Positions 1 to 8,219 of a stretch of 54,558 bases of DNA are shown one piece after another. Location: positions 1 to 54,558 of the forward strand of contig NZ_JNWK01000047.1 of NCBI RefSeq assembly GCF_000716445.1. Reading direction: 5' to 3'. The notes beneath the pieces were generated by a model that searched no databases, was not told where the DNA came from, and was given only the letters and a program-made list of their open reading frames with translations. The translations under genes were made by a program, and so were the position numbers. This DNA is from Streptomyces wedmorensis. GTDB lineage: Bacteria > Actinomycetota > Actinomycetes > Streptomycetales > Streptomycetaceae. Within the stretch, counting starts at the first letter, position 1. The number at the start of each line of letters is the position of its first letter.

Positions 1-119
1 ACGGCCGAAACGCCCCAGTAGCTCCGCTACGAGGGCGCCCCGGCCGCACGCCGATCGCACGCACCGAACGACCCGGCCTGATCCGACGCGAATTGTCAGG
101 CAGGCCCTAGGAGCCCCAG

Positions 120-536
120 ACGTCCACCCGCCGCCACTTCCTCGCCGGGTCCCCGTCCGCCGTCGGCCTCGCCTCGTTCTCCGCCGCACCGGCGGCCCAA
201 GCGGCGGCTCAGGTTGCGGCGAGTGGGGCCGGACGTGCGGGAGGGATACGGCCCCCCTTGCTCTGCCGGCAAGGGGGCCCGGAGGGCAGCGCGGGCGGAG
301 GTGCCATCCTTCGTGCCCCGTGGGGCGTGCGCATGACCTCGTGGTCGTGGACGAGTGGTGGAGCGTCCTTCGCGCCCCTGACCACGGGGCCCTCATGGCT
401 GCTGCCAGGGGAAAGGGCTTGGAGGGCGTGCGACGTTGGCGCACAGGGCGCCGGACCGGTGACGAGGGCGGCGTCGAGTAGTCGCTGCTGCGCGTCAGGA
501 AGTCCGGGTCTGGTCCAGACAGGACATTCCCGATGA
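120..536 (+). pseudogene. Tat-signal-bearing ORF that has lost its start codon
   Basis: An open frame begins with TSTRRHFLAG followed by a small hydrophobic, alanine-rich stretch, which looks like a twin-arginine (Tat) export signal. An AGGAG ribosome-binding site lies at 109-113, exactly six bases before the codon at 120, but that codon is ACG where ATG is expected. The rest of the frame to the stop at 536 resembles no family I know and is rich in G, S and A, so the mature part is probably decayed or replaced. I infer a remnant of an exported protein. A functional non-standard start is possible but unlikely. Confidence 0.25.
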
Positions 537-632
537 CTTGGAGGAACATCTATTGTCGTGAGGCCGGCACGGCGCGCCACGCCGCCGGGGGCCAGGAAAC
601 GGCGCACGTCGGCCGGCCGCGAGGAGGCGGCG

Positions 633-1688
633 ATGATCGTCGACTGTGCTCATTATCGGGGCGGGCGTCGGCAGCACGAGGGCGCCATGCCTCTGGAGCA
701 GGCGGCTGCGCACTGCAAGCTGGGCGGGTTCGTCTGGCTGGGCATGTTCGAACCGGGTCCCGAGGAGCTGAGCCGGGTCCGGGAGGTCTTCGGACTGCAC
801 GAGCTCGCCGTCGAGGACGCCCGGACGTTCCACCTGCGGCCGAAGGCCGAGCAGTACGAGGACGGCACCGAACTGATCATCCTCCGCACGGCGCGCTACG
901 ACGACGAGCGGGAGGAAGTCGACACCGGAGAGATCAGCATCTTCCTCGCCGAACACTTCGTGATCACCGTGCGTCAGGGCATCGCGAGCGAGCTGCACGA
1001 AGCGCGAAGCCGACTCGAGAGCCGCCCCGAGCTGCTGAAGACCGGCAGCGCGTCCACGCTGTGGGCCATCTTCGACCAGGTGGTGGACAGCTACGCTCCG
1101 GTCGTCGAGGAGCTCGAACGCGACATCGAGCAGATCGAGGCCACCGTGTTCTCCGGGGCGGTCGCTCCTACCGAACGGATCTACTTCCTGCGCCGTGAGG
1201 TGACCGATTTCTACCGCGCCGTGCACCCGCTGCTCGCCGTGCTCGGGCGGCGCCTGCAAGCCGGCAGGTCGCCGTCCGTGCTCCTGCCGTACATCCGCGA
1301 CGTGCACGATCACCTACAGCTGGTCAACGAGGAGGTCGCCGCCCAACGTGACCTCCTGACCACCGTCCTCGAAGCGAACATCGCAGTCATATCCGTCGAG
1401 CAGAACAAGATCAACCTCCGGCAGAGCGCCACGATGGAGCGGCTCACGATTCTCGCGAGCGTGTTCCTCCCGCTGTCCTTCGTCGTCGGCTTCTTCGGGC
1501 AGAACTTCGAGTGGCTGGTCAGCCACATCAGCGGCCTCACGGCATTCCTGGCCCTCACCATCGGCGGACTCCTGCTGCCGTGCCTGATGCTCTACATCTG
1601 GCTGCGCCGACGTCGCGCCCACCCGCCGCAGCCGACACCGGAGGTGACCGACACCCTCCGTCGCGGAGCAGCAGCCCCCAGGGAGTGA
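633..1688 (+). CDS. CorA-family divalent cation channel with variant GQN motif
   Basis: This is a 351-residue CorA-like protein. The start at 633 is chosen because GAGGAGG lies five bases upstream and the protein then begins at the usual N-terminus; a longer in-frame start at 558 has no such site. The N-terminal part has the alpha/beta cytosolic domain (FGLHELAVEDA near residue 60), a long charged helix, then two C-terminal membrane helices ending in an Arg-rich tail. CorA channels move Mg2+ or Co2+ through a homopentamer, and the loop after the first membrane helix normally reads GMN. Here it reads G289-Q290-N291 (context FFGQNFEW). That substitution may alter ion choice or gating. A second, more canonical paralogue lies 950 bp downstream. 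I am confident of the family and unsure of the ion. Confidence 0.9.
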   Translation: MIVDCAHYRGGRRQHEGAMPLEQAAAHCKLGGFVWLGMFEPGPEELSRVREVFGLHELAVEDARTFHLRPKAEQYEDGTELIILRTARYDDEREEVDTGEISIFLAEHFVITVRQGIASELHEARSRLESRPELLKTGSASTLWAIFDQVVDSYAPVVEELERDIEQIEATVFSGAVAPTERIYFLRREVTDFYRAVHPLLAVLGRRLQAGRSPSVLLPYIRDVHDHLQLVNEEVAAQRDLLTTVLEANIAVISVEQNKINLRQSATMERLTILASVFLPLSFVVGFFGQNFEWLVSHISGLTAFLALTIGGLLLPCLMLYIWLRRRRAHPPQPTPEVTDTLRRGAAAPRE

Positions 1689-2060
1689 GGACGGCACCGG
1701 CGTGGAGCTGACGGAAGACAGCCGGCCGTCGCTCCCGGGCAGGCGCGTTGCAGGTGCGGATCACCTTCCACAGTGGCGGGGCGAAGCCCCCGTGCGACCG
1801 GACTTCACCTCTGCCGCTTCTCTGACCGGCTCAGGGCTGTTCCGGCTCCCTGGCAGGCATGTGCAGCGTTCGCGCGCCTGCCCTCGTACGGCAGGCATGG
1901 GTGTGTCAGGGATTCGAACGAAGACGGTCGGTGGCCGTCAAGGTCCCGTCAGGGGCCGGCCGGACGGGTGGGGACCGGGGCATAGCTTCGTAGCCGTGCC
2001 GGTTCGAGTTCACGCGTCCGGCAGGTGTCCACCCGTTCCACGTTCCTCAAGGAGCGCCTC
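1689..2060. other. Intergenic stretch between CorA and the small SAV_915-like gene
   Basis: I see no convincing gene here. The open frames have poor starts and Arg/Pro-rich translations. The segment at about 1905-1920 reads, on the minus strand, like the T-loop of a tRNA (GTTCGAATCC), but the flanking bases do not form a T stem or acceptor stem. The last 25 bases carry the AAGGAG-type site for the next gene. Confidence 0.4.
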
Positions 2061-2429
2061 ATGTGCCTCTTCCAGTTCGACGACGATCCCGAGCCCGAGG
2101 AACCCGCCCCGGCCGGGCTCCTGTACGTCCCGGTCCGGCCGGGAACACACGCGGTGGCGGTCCGTGTCTTCCACACGCCGCCGGGCAGCCGTACGACTGT
2201 CGGGTTGACCACCGTGGAGAGGCCGGCCGCCACACTCGGCGCGGAGCAGTCCTGGATTTGCCTCCCGGAGTCGGTCCTGCGCTCGTTGGCCGAGCCGCTG
2301 GGGGTGGAGCCGCTGACCGTCGACCCGACACTCACCGCCCCCGCCGTCACAGGCCCCGGGGCCTCCGCTGGGTCGCTGCGTGCGGGTTCGGCCGTCCGTG
2401 ACGTCGGGCACGCGGCCCGGACCGCCTGA
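2061..2429 (+). CDS. Small conserved actinomycete protein (SAV_915-like)
   Basis: This is a 122-residue protein that starts MCLFQFDDDPEPEEPAPAG. The start at 2061 has AAGGAG about six bases upstream; an earlier start at 2025 in the same frame lacks one. No catalytic motif, signal peptide or membrane segment is visible. It has a short acidic/proline N-terminus followed by a compact region with LYVPVRPG, then SWICLPESVLRSLAEPLGVE. I recall this pattern from a small Streptomyces family labelled SAV_915, but I could not check it and no function is known to me. A strong hairpin terminator follows six bases after the stop, so it is probably a single-gene transcript. Confidence 0.7.
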   Translation: MCLFQFDDDPEPEEPAPAGLLYVPVRPGTHAVAVRVFHTPPGSRTTVGLTTVERPAATLGAEQSWICLPESVLRSLAEPLGVEPLTVDPTLTAPAVTGPGASAGSLRAGSAVRDVGHAARTA

Positions 2430-2434
2430 CCATG

Positions 2435-2492
2435 CCACACACCGCGCCGCGCCGGTCCCGCCACGACGGAACCGGCGCGGCGCGGTGTGTGG
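2435..2492 (+). terminator. Strong hairpin terminator after the SAV_915-like gene
   Basis: A perfect 22-bp inverted repeat (arms 2435-2456 and 2471-2492) encloses a 14-base loop. It begins six bases after the stop codon at 2429. There is no T-run, as is common for Streptomyces terminators. Confidence 0.8.
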
Positions 2493-2640
2493 CCACCAAG
2501 GTGAAGCCGGACACGGCCATACCGGGGCGCTCTCCGCCCCCGGACGCGGGCGGGCACGCGCCCCGGACGCGGCTGTGACCGCCTGTCGTCCACGAACGGA
2601 CTGGTGGCAGACTGGCCGCGATCTGCCGAAGGAGCACCTC

Positions 2641-3729
2641 GTGTCGATGATTCACCGCCTGCGCAGCGCCGTCCGCCGCACGTACCGGCGTGCCGTGGAC
2701 CTCAGCCACCCGGCGCGCTCGCCGCTCGGCAGCACGGTGGTCAACTGCGTCGTCTACCGCGACGGAGTGCGGCAGGGCGGGGTCCGGTCGGCCGAGGAGG
2801 CCGTGCGGCGCGTGCGCAAGTCCGGTGACGGGTTCGTGTGGATCGGTCTGCACGAACCGGATGAGAAGGAGTTCGCGGGGCTGGCCGAGCTGTTCGGGCT
2901 GCACCCGCTCGCGGTGGAGGACGCCGTCCACGCCCACCAGCGTCCGAAGCTGGAGCAGTACGACGACGTGCTGTTCGCCGTCTTCAAGACGGTGTGTTAC
3001 GTGGAGCACGAGGAGCTCACCGCATCGAGCGAGGTGGTGGACACGGGCGAGCTGATGGCTTTCACCGGGCCCGACTTCGTCATCACGATCCGCCACGGAG
3101 GGCACGGTTCGCTCGGCCCGCTCCGCGAGGCCCTGGAATCGGAGCCGGAGCAGCTGGCCAAGGGGCCCTCCGCGGTGCTGCACGCGATCGCGGACCATGT
3201 CGTCGACGACTACCTCGCCGTCGCCGAGGCCGTGCAGGACGATCTGGACGCGATCGAGACCGCGGTCTTCTCCGAACAGGGCCACCGGAGCGACGTCGGC
3301 CGGATCTACCAGCTCAAGCGAGAACTCCTCGAACTCAAGCGGGCCGTGGCACCACTGGGCCGTCCGCTCCAGCGCCTCACGACCGAACCCTTGCCGATGG
3401 TCGCGCCGGAGATACGTGCGTACTTCCGGGATGTGACCGACCACCTGACGCGGGTCACCGAGCAGGTCGCCTCGTACGAAACGCTCCTCGACTCGATCCT
3501 CCAGGCCCACCTCGCGCAGGTGACCGTCGCGCAGAACGAGGACATGCGCAAGATCACGGCTTGGGCCGCCATCATCGCGGTCCCGACCATGGTCTGCGGC
3601 GTCTACGGGATGAACTTCGACCACATGCCCGAGCTGCGCTGGACCTACGGCTACCCCGTGGTCCTCGGCGTCATGGCTGTCGCCTGCTTCGTCATCCACC
3701 GAGGCTTCCGCCGCAACGGCTGGCTCTGA
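2641..3729 (+). CDS. corA: CorA-family magnesium/cobalt transporter
   Basis: This is a 362-residue CorA protein using GTG at 2641, with AAGGAG at 2629-2634. It shows FGLHPLAVEDAVH near residue 90, the long stalk helix, two C-terminal membrane helices and the canonical selectivity motif G323-M324-N325 in CGVYGMNFDHMPEL. That last context is the standard Mg2+-channel signature, unlike the GQN paralogue upstream. The protein would form a pentamer in the cytoplasmic membrane. An upstream terminator (2435-2492) separates it from the previous gene, so it has its own promoter. No M-box riboswitch was recognised in the leader. Confidence 0.92.
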   Translation: MSMIHRLRSAVRRTYRRAVDLSHPARSPLGSTVVNCVVYRDGVRQGGVRSAEEAVRRVRKSGDGFVWIGLHEPDEKEFAGLAELFGLHPLAVEDAVHAHQRPKLEQYDDVLFAVFKTVCYVEHEELTASSEVVDTGELMAFTGPDFVITIRHGGHGSLGPLREALESEPEQLAKGPSAVLHAIADHVVDDYLAVAEAVQDDLDAIETAVFSEQGHRSDVGRIYQLKRELLELKRAVAPLGRPLQRLTTEPLPMVAPEIRAYFRDVTDHLTRVTEQVASYETLLDSILQAHLAQVTVAQNEDMRKITAWAAIIAVPTMVCGVYGMNFDHMPELRWTYGYPVVLGVMAVACFVIHRGFRRNGWL

Positions 3730-3899
3730 CCTCCCCTGACGCGAGGCACGGCCGTGTCGGCTCGCTGAGGGCAGAGACGACGGCGTGCCCGTGACGTAGG
3801 GCCTGTCCCACCCCGCTTCAGGGGGCTCGTCGGCGTGTCCCGGTCCGGCACCGCGTGATCGGCTGTCCTCACGGAACACGCGTGACGAAAGGCGGACAG

Positions 3900-4628
3900 G
3901 TGAGGACACGGATCGGGTACGGGGCATGGATCGTGGGCGTGGCGCAGTTCTTCGTCGTCCACGTGATCGCCGAGTCGGCGTGGGCCAGACCCTACAGCTG
4001 GGCCCGGAACAACATCAGCGACCTGGGCAACGTGCACTGCGTCGTGCAGTCCGAACCTGAGCCGCGGTACATCTGTTCCCCCGAGCACGCTCTGATGAAT
4101 GTCTCGTTCACCGCCCTGGGCGTGCTCCTCCTCGTCGGCGCGGCTCTGACCGGCGGCGCCCTATGGCGCACCGGCCGGCCCGCCGCCACGGCCCGCCTGC
4201 TGCTGGCCGGTGCCGGAGCGGGATTCGTGCTGGTCGGGCTGGCGCCCGCGGACGTCAACGAGAACCAGCACGTCCTGGGCGCCCTCCTCATCATGGCGGC
4301 CGGCAACATCGGCCTCGTCGTCGCGGGATTCGCCCTGGCGCCACGCGTACCCGTCCTCCTGCGGTGGGGCGCCGTCCTCTCGGGCGTGGCAGCGCTCACC
4401 GCCTTGGGGCTGTTCCTCTCACACACCTACCTCGGTCTCGGCATGGGAGGCATGGAACGGGTCGCCGCCTTCCCCCTCCTGCTCTGGTCGCTCGCCGTCG
4501 CCACGCACGGCGTCATCGCCCGGCCGGCACGTGCCCGAAAGGCACCGGGCCGCGACGTCCTCCACGCGGCCACAGCCCCGCGGAGCGGAACCGCCGACCT
4601 GCCCTCGACGTCGAAGGGCCATGTCTGA
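3900..4628 (+). CDS. DUF998 integral membrane protein
   Basis: This protein of 242 residues starts at GTG 3900, with AAAGGCGG upstream. It has about six hydrophobic segments. The motif SWARNNISDLGN near the end of the first helix, a cysteine-bearing external loop (HCVVQ...YICSPEH), and HALMNVSFTALG are what I associate with the DUF998 family. No enzymatic role is established for that family that I can state. The C-terminal 40 residues are basic and polar and probably cytoplasmic. The stop codon overlaps the start of the next gene by 8 bp, so the two are translationally coupled and may act together at the membrane. Confidence 0.8.
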   Translation: MRTRIGYGAWIVGVAQFFVVHVIAESAWARPYSWARNNISDLGNVHCVVQSEPEPRYICSPEHALMNVSFTALGVLLLVGAALTGGALWRTGRPAATARLLLAGAGAGFVLVGLAPADVNENQHVLGALLIMAAGNIGLVVAGFALAPRVPVLLRWGAVLSGVAALTALGLFLSHTYLGLGMGGMERVAAFPLLLWSLAVATHGVIARPARARKAPGRDVLHAATAPRSGTADLPSTSKGHV

Positions 4629-5010
4629 GAGAACCGCACAGATCATCGTCACCCTCATGCTTGCCGCCGGCGTACTCACGGGCTGCACCGAGTCCGACAC
4701 GGGAAGCGCAGAGGCCGACACGGGCGGCGCGCGGGCCGTACGGTCGACACCGGCCGTCCGGACGATCCCCTTCGACCTCCTCACGCACTGCGGAATCGAC
4801 GAGGCCCGCATCGGCTCCACGTACTTCGAAGCGGAGACCCCGCTCTCCAACGGCTCGGGCAGCCCACCCGAAGGGTGGGACAACCCGACCCAGCGCGGCA
4901 CGATGACCTTGAAGTCCGAGACCGAGGCCGTCTTCACCGACGACGCCGGGCACGAGGTGATCTTCCGAGCCAGGCCGGGCGCGTCCGCGTTCAAACGCAT
5001 CTGTGCCTGA
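4621..5010 (+). CDS. Small secreted lipoprotein
   Basis: This is a 129-residue protein whose ATG at 4621 lies inside the end of the DUF998 gene (8-bp overlap). Residues 1-22 form a lipoprotein signal ending in the lipobox LTGC, with Cys22 as the lipidation site. A low-complexity Gly/Asp/Ala linker follows, then a small globular part with DLLTHCGIDEARIGSTYFEA and FTDDAGHEVIFRARPG. I have seen a similar core (HCGI plus a small beta-rich region) in hypothetical Streptomyces lipoproteins, but no function is known to me. The overlap implies co-production with the membrane protein. Confidence 0.75.
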   Translation: MSERTAQIIVTLMLAAGVLTGCTESDTGSAEADTGGARAVRSTPAVRTIPFDLLTHCGIDEARIGSTYFEAETPLSNGSGSPPEGWDNPTQRGTMTLKSETEAVFTDDAGHEVIFRARPGASAFKRICA

Positions 5011-5166
5011 GACGCCGTCGTACTCGATGTGTCGTCAGTAGACGACGGGAAGCTCTACATCGACCTCGAGGACGAGCAGGACGAGCAGGACGGTCAGCCC
5101 GTCATCCGGCAGCGCCGCCGGCCCGCCATCCGCGCCGCGCCGCCATCCCGCCCTCCTGGCTCGTGC

Positions 5167-7296
5167 TCACACCATGGCGTGAGCGGCGGGGGTGAGGGGG
5201 TGAGCGGGCTGCTCGGGGGTCCGGGAGCGGTGGATGGCGGTGATGCAGGCGCGGGCCCACTGGTCGGGGGCCGGGAGGTCGAGCAGGTCGTGCAGGCGGT
5301 TGATGTGCGCCGTGCGGTCCGCTACGGGCATGGCCAGTGCGGTGCGAAGGGTGGCGACGAGGTCACGCTCGCTGTGGGGGTCGGTGAGCAGGGCGGCGGA
5401 TCCCGTGTGCCGGGCCACTCCCGCGTACCGGGACAGGACGAGGGTTCCGGGGCGGTGGGTGGCGTGGTGGGTGGTGACGTACTCCTGGGCCGTGAGGTTC
5501 ATGCCGTCGGCGAGTGAGGTCACCCAGAAGACGTCGGCGGCCAGGTAGTGGTCGACGACCGCGGGGAAGTCGAGGTTGTGGGGGATGTAGTCGACGGGCT
5601 GCCAGGCTGCTGTGGCCCAACGGTGGTTGACGCGGTCGACCGCGCTTTCGAGTTCCTCGCGCGTGGTGTCGTAGGCGGCGATGCCGGGTTCCGGAGGCGG
5701 ACATATCAGCCGGTAGGACACCTTCTCCCGGAGCTGGGGTGTCTGTGCGAGGAGCGTGTCGAGTGCCTGGATCTTGCGAACAGGTGCTTTGGCGTAGTCG
5801 AGCCGTTCCACGGACAGGACGAGCTGGGTGTCGCCACCGGCGCCCTGGCGCCGGTGGCCGAGGCGGGCCTTGGCCATCTCGGCGACGGCTCGGCGGTCGA
5901 TGCCGAGGGGATGTACGCCGAGTTGTGGTGTTGTCCTGAAGGCAGAGGTGAAGAGCCGGCGGAAGTTGTCGGCGCTGTCAGCGGTGTGGAACCCCGCCCA
6001 GTCCAGGTACGCCAGGGACGAGATCAGCTGCTCGGCTTGCGGGATCCGGCGGAAGACTTCGGGTTGGGGGAACGGCGTGTGGTGGAACAGGCCGACGGCC
6101 AGGTCGGGTCGACGGGACTTGAGCACCGCGGGGACGAGCCAGAGGTTGTAGTCGTGCAGCCAGACCGTGCCTCCCTGCGCCGCGAGGGAGGCGATGTGGC
6201 GGGCGAAGGCGACGTTGACCCGCTCGTAGTCGGACCAGTGCTCGGGCAGGTCGCGGATGAGGTCGGGCTGGGACATCAGGGCGGGCCACAGTGTCTCCTT
6301 GCACGCACGGTGGAAATAGCCCGCCCATCGATCGGGACTCAGCGGCAGGAGCGAGAGCGACACCCCGGCAGCCGTCGCGGCTGTGGCGGTCGGTGCACTC
6401 TCGCCGGTGTGGGCCGCCGCCCACACGGCGTCCAGACGCTCATCGGCGAGCGCGCTCCGCAAGGTCGGCAGGATCCCGTTGGGACTGCACGGCGAACGCC
6501 AGCCGCCGTCGATCCAGCGTACGGGAGGGCGGTGATAGCCGACCGTCACCGAACGGCAGTCCAGCCAGCCCAGCCGCTCCATGCCCTCCAGGACCGCCGC
6601 GGCGCCTTCCCATACCGAGTGATGCACTTCCTCCCTCGCGGGAGCAGCGGCGGCCAGGGCCACTTCGGCGTTCGCCACGACGACGGCGTGGGTGCCGGTG
6701 GAGAGCATCGAGAGGTCGTTGAGCGAGTCCCCCACCGCGAGGACCCCCTGACGTGCCCAGCCCATGCCTCGCCGGAGGAGCTCCAGGGCGTTCCCCTTGC
6801 TCGCACCGACCGGCAGCACGTCGAAGAACCGTCCCGAGGAGTAGGTCCAGGAGCACCCCAGGTCCTTGACCGCGTACCGCAGAGCACCGGTGAGACCCGT
6901 CGGGTCCAGATGGAACGAACACCGGCCTTCCTGCGCCACACCGTCCTGGTACACGAGCTGCGAGAAGGAGCTCAGCCTTGCCCGCACCTGTTCCGCGCCC
7001 GGCCAGCCCATGCGCAGCTGTTCCTCCAAGGCGTCGACGTGCAGCATCCGCGGCCCGTCGATGACGCTCGCACCGACGTCCGCGATGATCCAGTGGGAGA
7101 TCGGTATCAGGGGGTCGTCACGCAGGAGTTCCCGCACGGAAGCAAGACTGCGCCCGGTGGCGAAGACCACCTTGATGTGCGGATGCCGGGCCAGAGCGTC
7201 GCGCAGGCGTCGCCGTTCCCTCCGATCGCCGCCGAGGAGGGTGCCGTCCAGGTCGGTCACCAGCACCCTGGCCGCTGAGACTGCTCGCCGGTCCAT
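5167..7296 (-). CDS. HAD phosphatase-GT20 fusion: glucosylglycerol-phosphate or trehalose-phosphate synthase/phosphatase
   Basis: This 709-residue protein joins two enzymes. Residues 1 to about 245 form a HAD-IIB phosphatase of the sucrose/mannosyl-phosphate phosphatase type: motif I DLDGT with Asp15 and Asp17, FATGRS, and the late motif GDSLNDLSML. From about residue 250 the protein is a GT20 glycosyltransferase related to OtsA and GgpS, with HDYNLWLVPAVL, FHHTPFPQPE, ERLDYAKAP (the sugar-nucleotide phosphate Arg/Lys pair) and SLADGMNLTAQEYV. Together these would make and dephosphorylate a glucosyl-phosphate compound in one chain. The HAD-first order matches the bifunctional glucosylglycerol enzymes described from marine bacteria; most trehalose fusions have the synthase first. 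The product is therefore most likely the osmolyte glucosylglycerol, with trehalose as the alternative. It converges on the lipoprotein gene. Confidence 0.85.
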   Translation of the reverse strand: MDRRAVSAARVLVTDLDGTLLGGDRRERRRLRDALARHPHIKVVFATGRSLASVRELLRDDPLIPISHWIIADVGASVIDGPRMLHVDALEEQLRMGWPGAEQVRARLSSFSQLVYQDGVAQEGRCSFHLDPTGLTGALRYAVKDLGCSWTYSSGRFFDVLPVGASKGNALELLRRGMGWARQGVLAVGDSLNDLSMLSTGTHAVVVANAEVALAAAAPAREEVHHSVWEGAAAVLEGMERLGWLDCRSVTVGYHRPPVRWIDGGWRSPCSPNGILPTLRSALADERLDAVWAAAHTGESAPTATAATAAGVSLSLLPLSPDRWAGYFHRACKETLWPALMSQPDLIRDLPEHWSDYERVNVAFARHIASLAAQGGTVWLHDYNLWLVPAVLKSRRPDLAVGLFHHTPFPQPEVFRRIPQAEQLISSLAYLDWAGFHTADSADNFRRLFTSAFRTTPQLGVHPLGIDRRAVAEMAKARLGHRRQGAGGDTQLVLSVERLDYAKAPVRKIQALDTLLAQTPQLREKVSYRLICPPPEPGIAAYDTTREELESAVDRVNHRWATAAWQPVDYIPHNLDFPAVVDHYLAADVFWVTSLADGMNLTAQEYVTTHHATHRPGTLVLSRYAGVARHTGSAALLTDPHSERDLVATLRTALAMPVADRTAHINRLHDLLDLPAPDQWARACITAIHRSRTPEQPAHPLTPAAHAMV

Positions 7297-7384
7297 CGGA
7301 GTCTCCCTTCACCGTCCACCGCCGCCGCGCCACCGCGTGCGCGGGGTGATGCTGTTCGGTCTGTGGTGCTTCGGCGCTTCACCA

Positions 7385-7489
7385 AACGGGGTCGCACTGA
7401 GCGGAACTCACCCAGCGGATTTCACGAAGAGGGATCCCGTCTGGGCGGATGCCATCAAGACGGATCTCACCAGGCGGGATCGTGAGTGA
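7385..7489 (+). pseudogene. Fossil of a pentapeptide-repeat gene
   Basis: The plus-strand frame ending at the TGA at 7487-7489 reads ADFTKRDPVWADAIKTDL and continues, with Asp at every fifth residue (five in a row) and small residues before it. That is the A(D/N)LXX pentapeptide-repeat pattern. In DNA it appears as GAT at 15-base intervals. About seven repeats remain with no start codon or ribosome site, so this is the C-terminal scrap of a pentapeptide-repeat protein. It overlaps the 3' end of the minus-strand gene at 7467-7679. Confidence 0.5.
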
Positions 7490-7679
7490 CGGGGTCCATG
7501 GGCAGGACTTCCTCGCCTGCTTCCTTCGGATGCGCAGAGGCTTGCCGGCAGTCTCGGATCGCCATTCCGAGCAGTGACTCGCGACGGTCGTCGCTTTCCA
7601 GGAGCCGAGTGATCAAGCTGTCCGGAGCGTTGCACGCGGCTTCCACGAGACGATCGGCGGCAGGCTCATGAGGTGCCAT
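7467..7679 (-). CDS. Small hypothetical protein (70 aa)
   Basis: The ATG at 7679 is preceded on the minus strand by GGGAGG with five-base spacing, which is why I chose it over a longer start at 7847. The product is soluble and mildly acidic, with a helical core (LVEAACNAPDSLITRLLES, then DDRRESLLGMAIRDC). No family recognised. Its 3' end runs into a pentapeptide-repeat fossil on the other strand. This could be a real small gene or a chance frame with a good ribosome site. Confidence 0.45.
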   Translation of the reverse strand: MAPHEPAADRLVEAACNAPDSLITRLLESDDRRESLLGMAIRDCRQASAHPKEAGEEVLPMDPVTHDPAW

Positions 7680-8219
7680 CTGTACCTCCCGTTGCACTGA
7701 GGAAGGGCGTCGAGCCGCACGCTCATCACCCACCGGGCAATGCGGACAGAGCAGGGCCACCGACCTCGGCGGGGCCGTGTGCTGCCGTGCTGCGCCCCGG
7801 TCCGCCGCAGCATGCGATGAGCTGGGCGACGTGCCGAGGGCCGTCATACCGACGAGCGGGCGGCTCGCTGTCCTCCACCAGACGGCGTCGCTTGGATGAG
7901 AGCCCCGGCAGGGGCACCGTAGGGTGAATGCCTCGCCGACGTGGGCACGAGCCCAGCGGACCTGCCGCTCCCGGACTACGCCTTCACCACACTTACACCG
8001 GTCATGATCGCTCGCACGGCCGCGGCGTGCACGGCCCTGGCGGCCATTGGAGTGACGGCCCGCACGGACGACAGTGCCCCGGCTTTCCGGTTCACCGACC
8101 GGCCAAGGCGCTCGGAGCGCCCGGCTCCCCGGCCGGCCAGGCGCTCGGAGCGGCTGTCGGGCGGCCCTGCGGGCTGCGTCAGAACAGCCCGACGACGTCC
8201 AGGGGCCCGGGGAAGGCGG
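7680..8219. other. Gene-poor stretch
   Basis: No supported gene. A plus-strand frame from about 7941 contains a weakly signal-like alanine-rich stretch but dissolves into Arg/Pro repeats, and the antisense frames are no better. A near-duplicate GCGCTCGGAGCG motif occurs at about 8107 and 8150. Confidence 0.3.

Noticed and set aside
1896..1925. tRNA-like T-loop (GTTCGAATCC) on the minus strand
   Set aside because: The bases around it do not form a T stem, and no anticodon arm or acceptor stem could be drawn. At most it is a chance match or a worn attachment-site fragment.
2347..3927. 526-codon minus-strand frame over the second CorA gene
   Set aside because: It is a shadow of high-GC third positions; the plus-strand CorA motifs and ribosome site explain the DNA.
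5029..5517. Frame starting SSVDDGKLYIDLEDEQDEQD
   Set aside because: It has no ribosome site, and most of it runs antisense through the end of the HAD-GT20 gene.
5548..7278. 576-codon plus-strand frame over the HAD-GT20 gene
   Set aside because: It is antisense to a clear enzyme with all motifs, and its translation has no family features.
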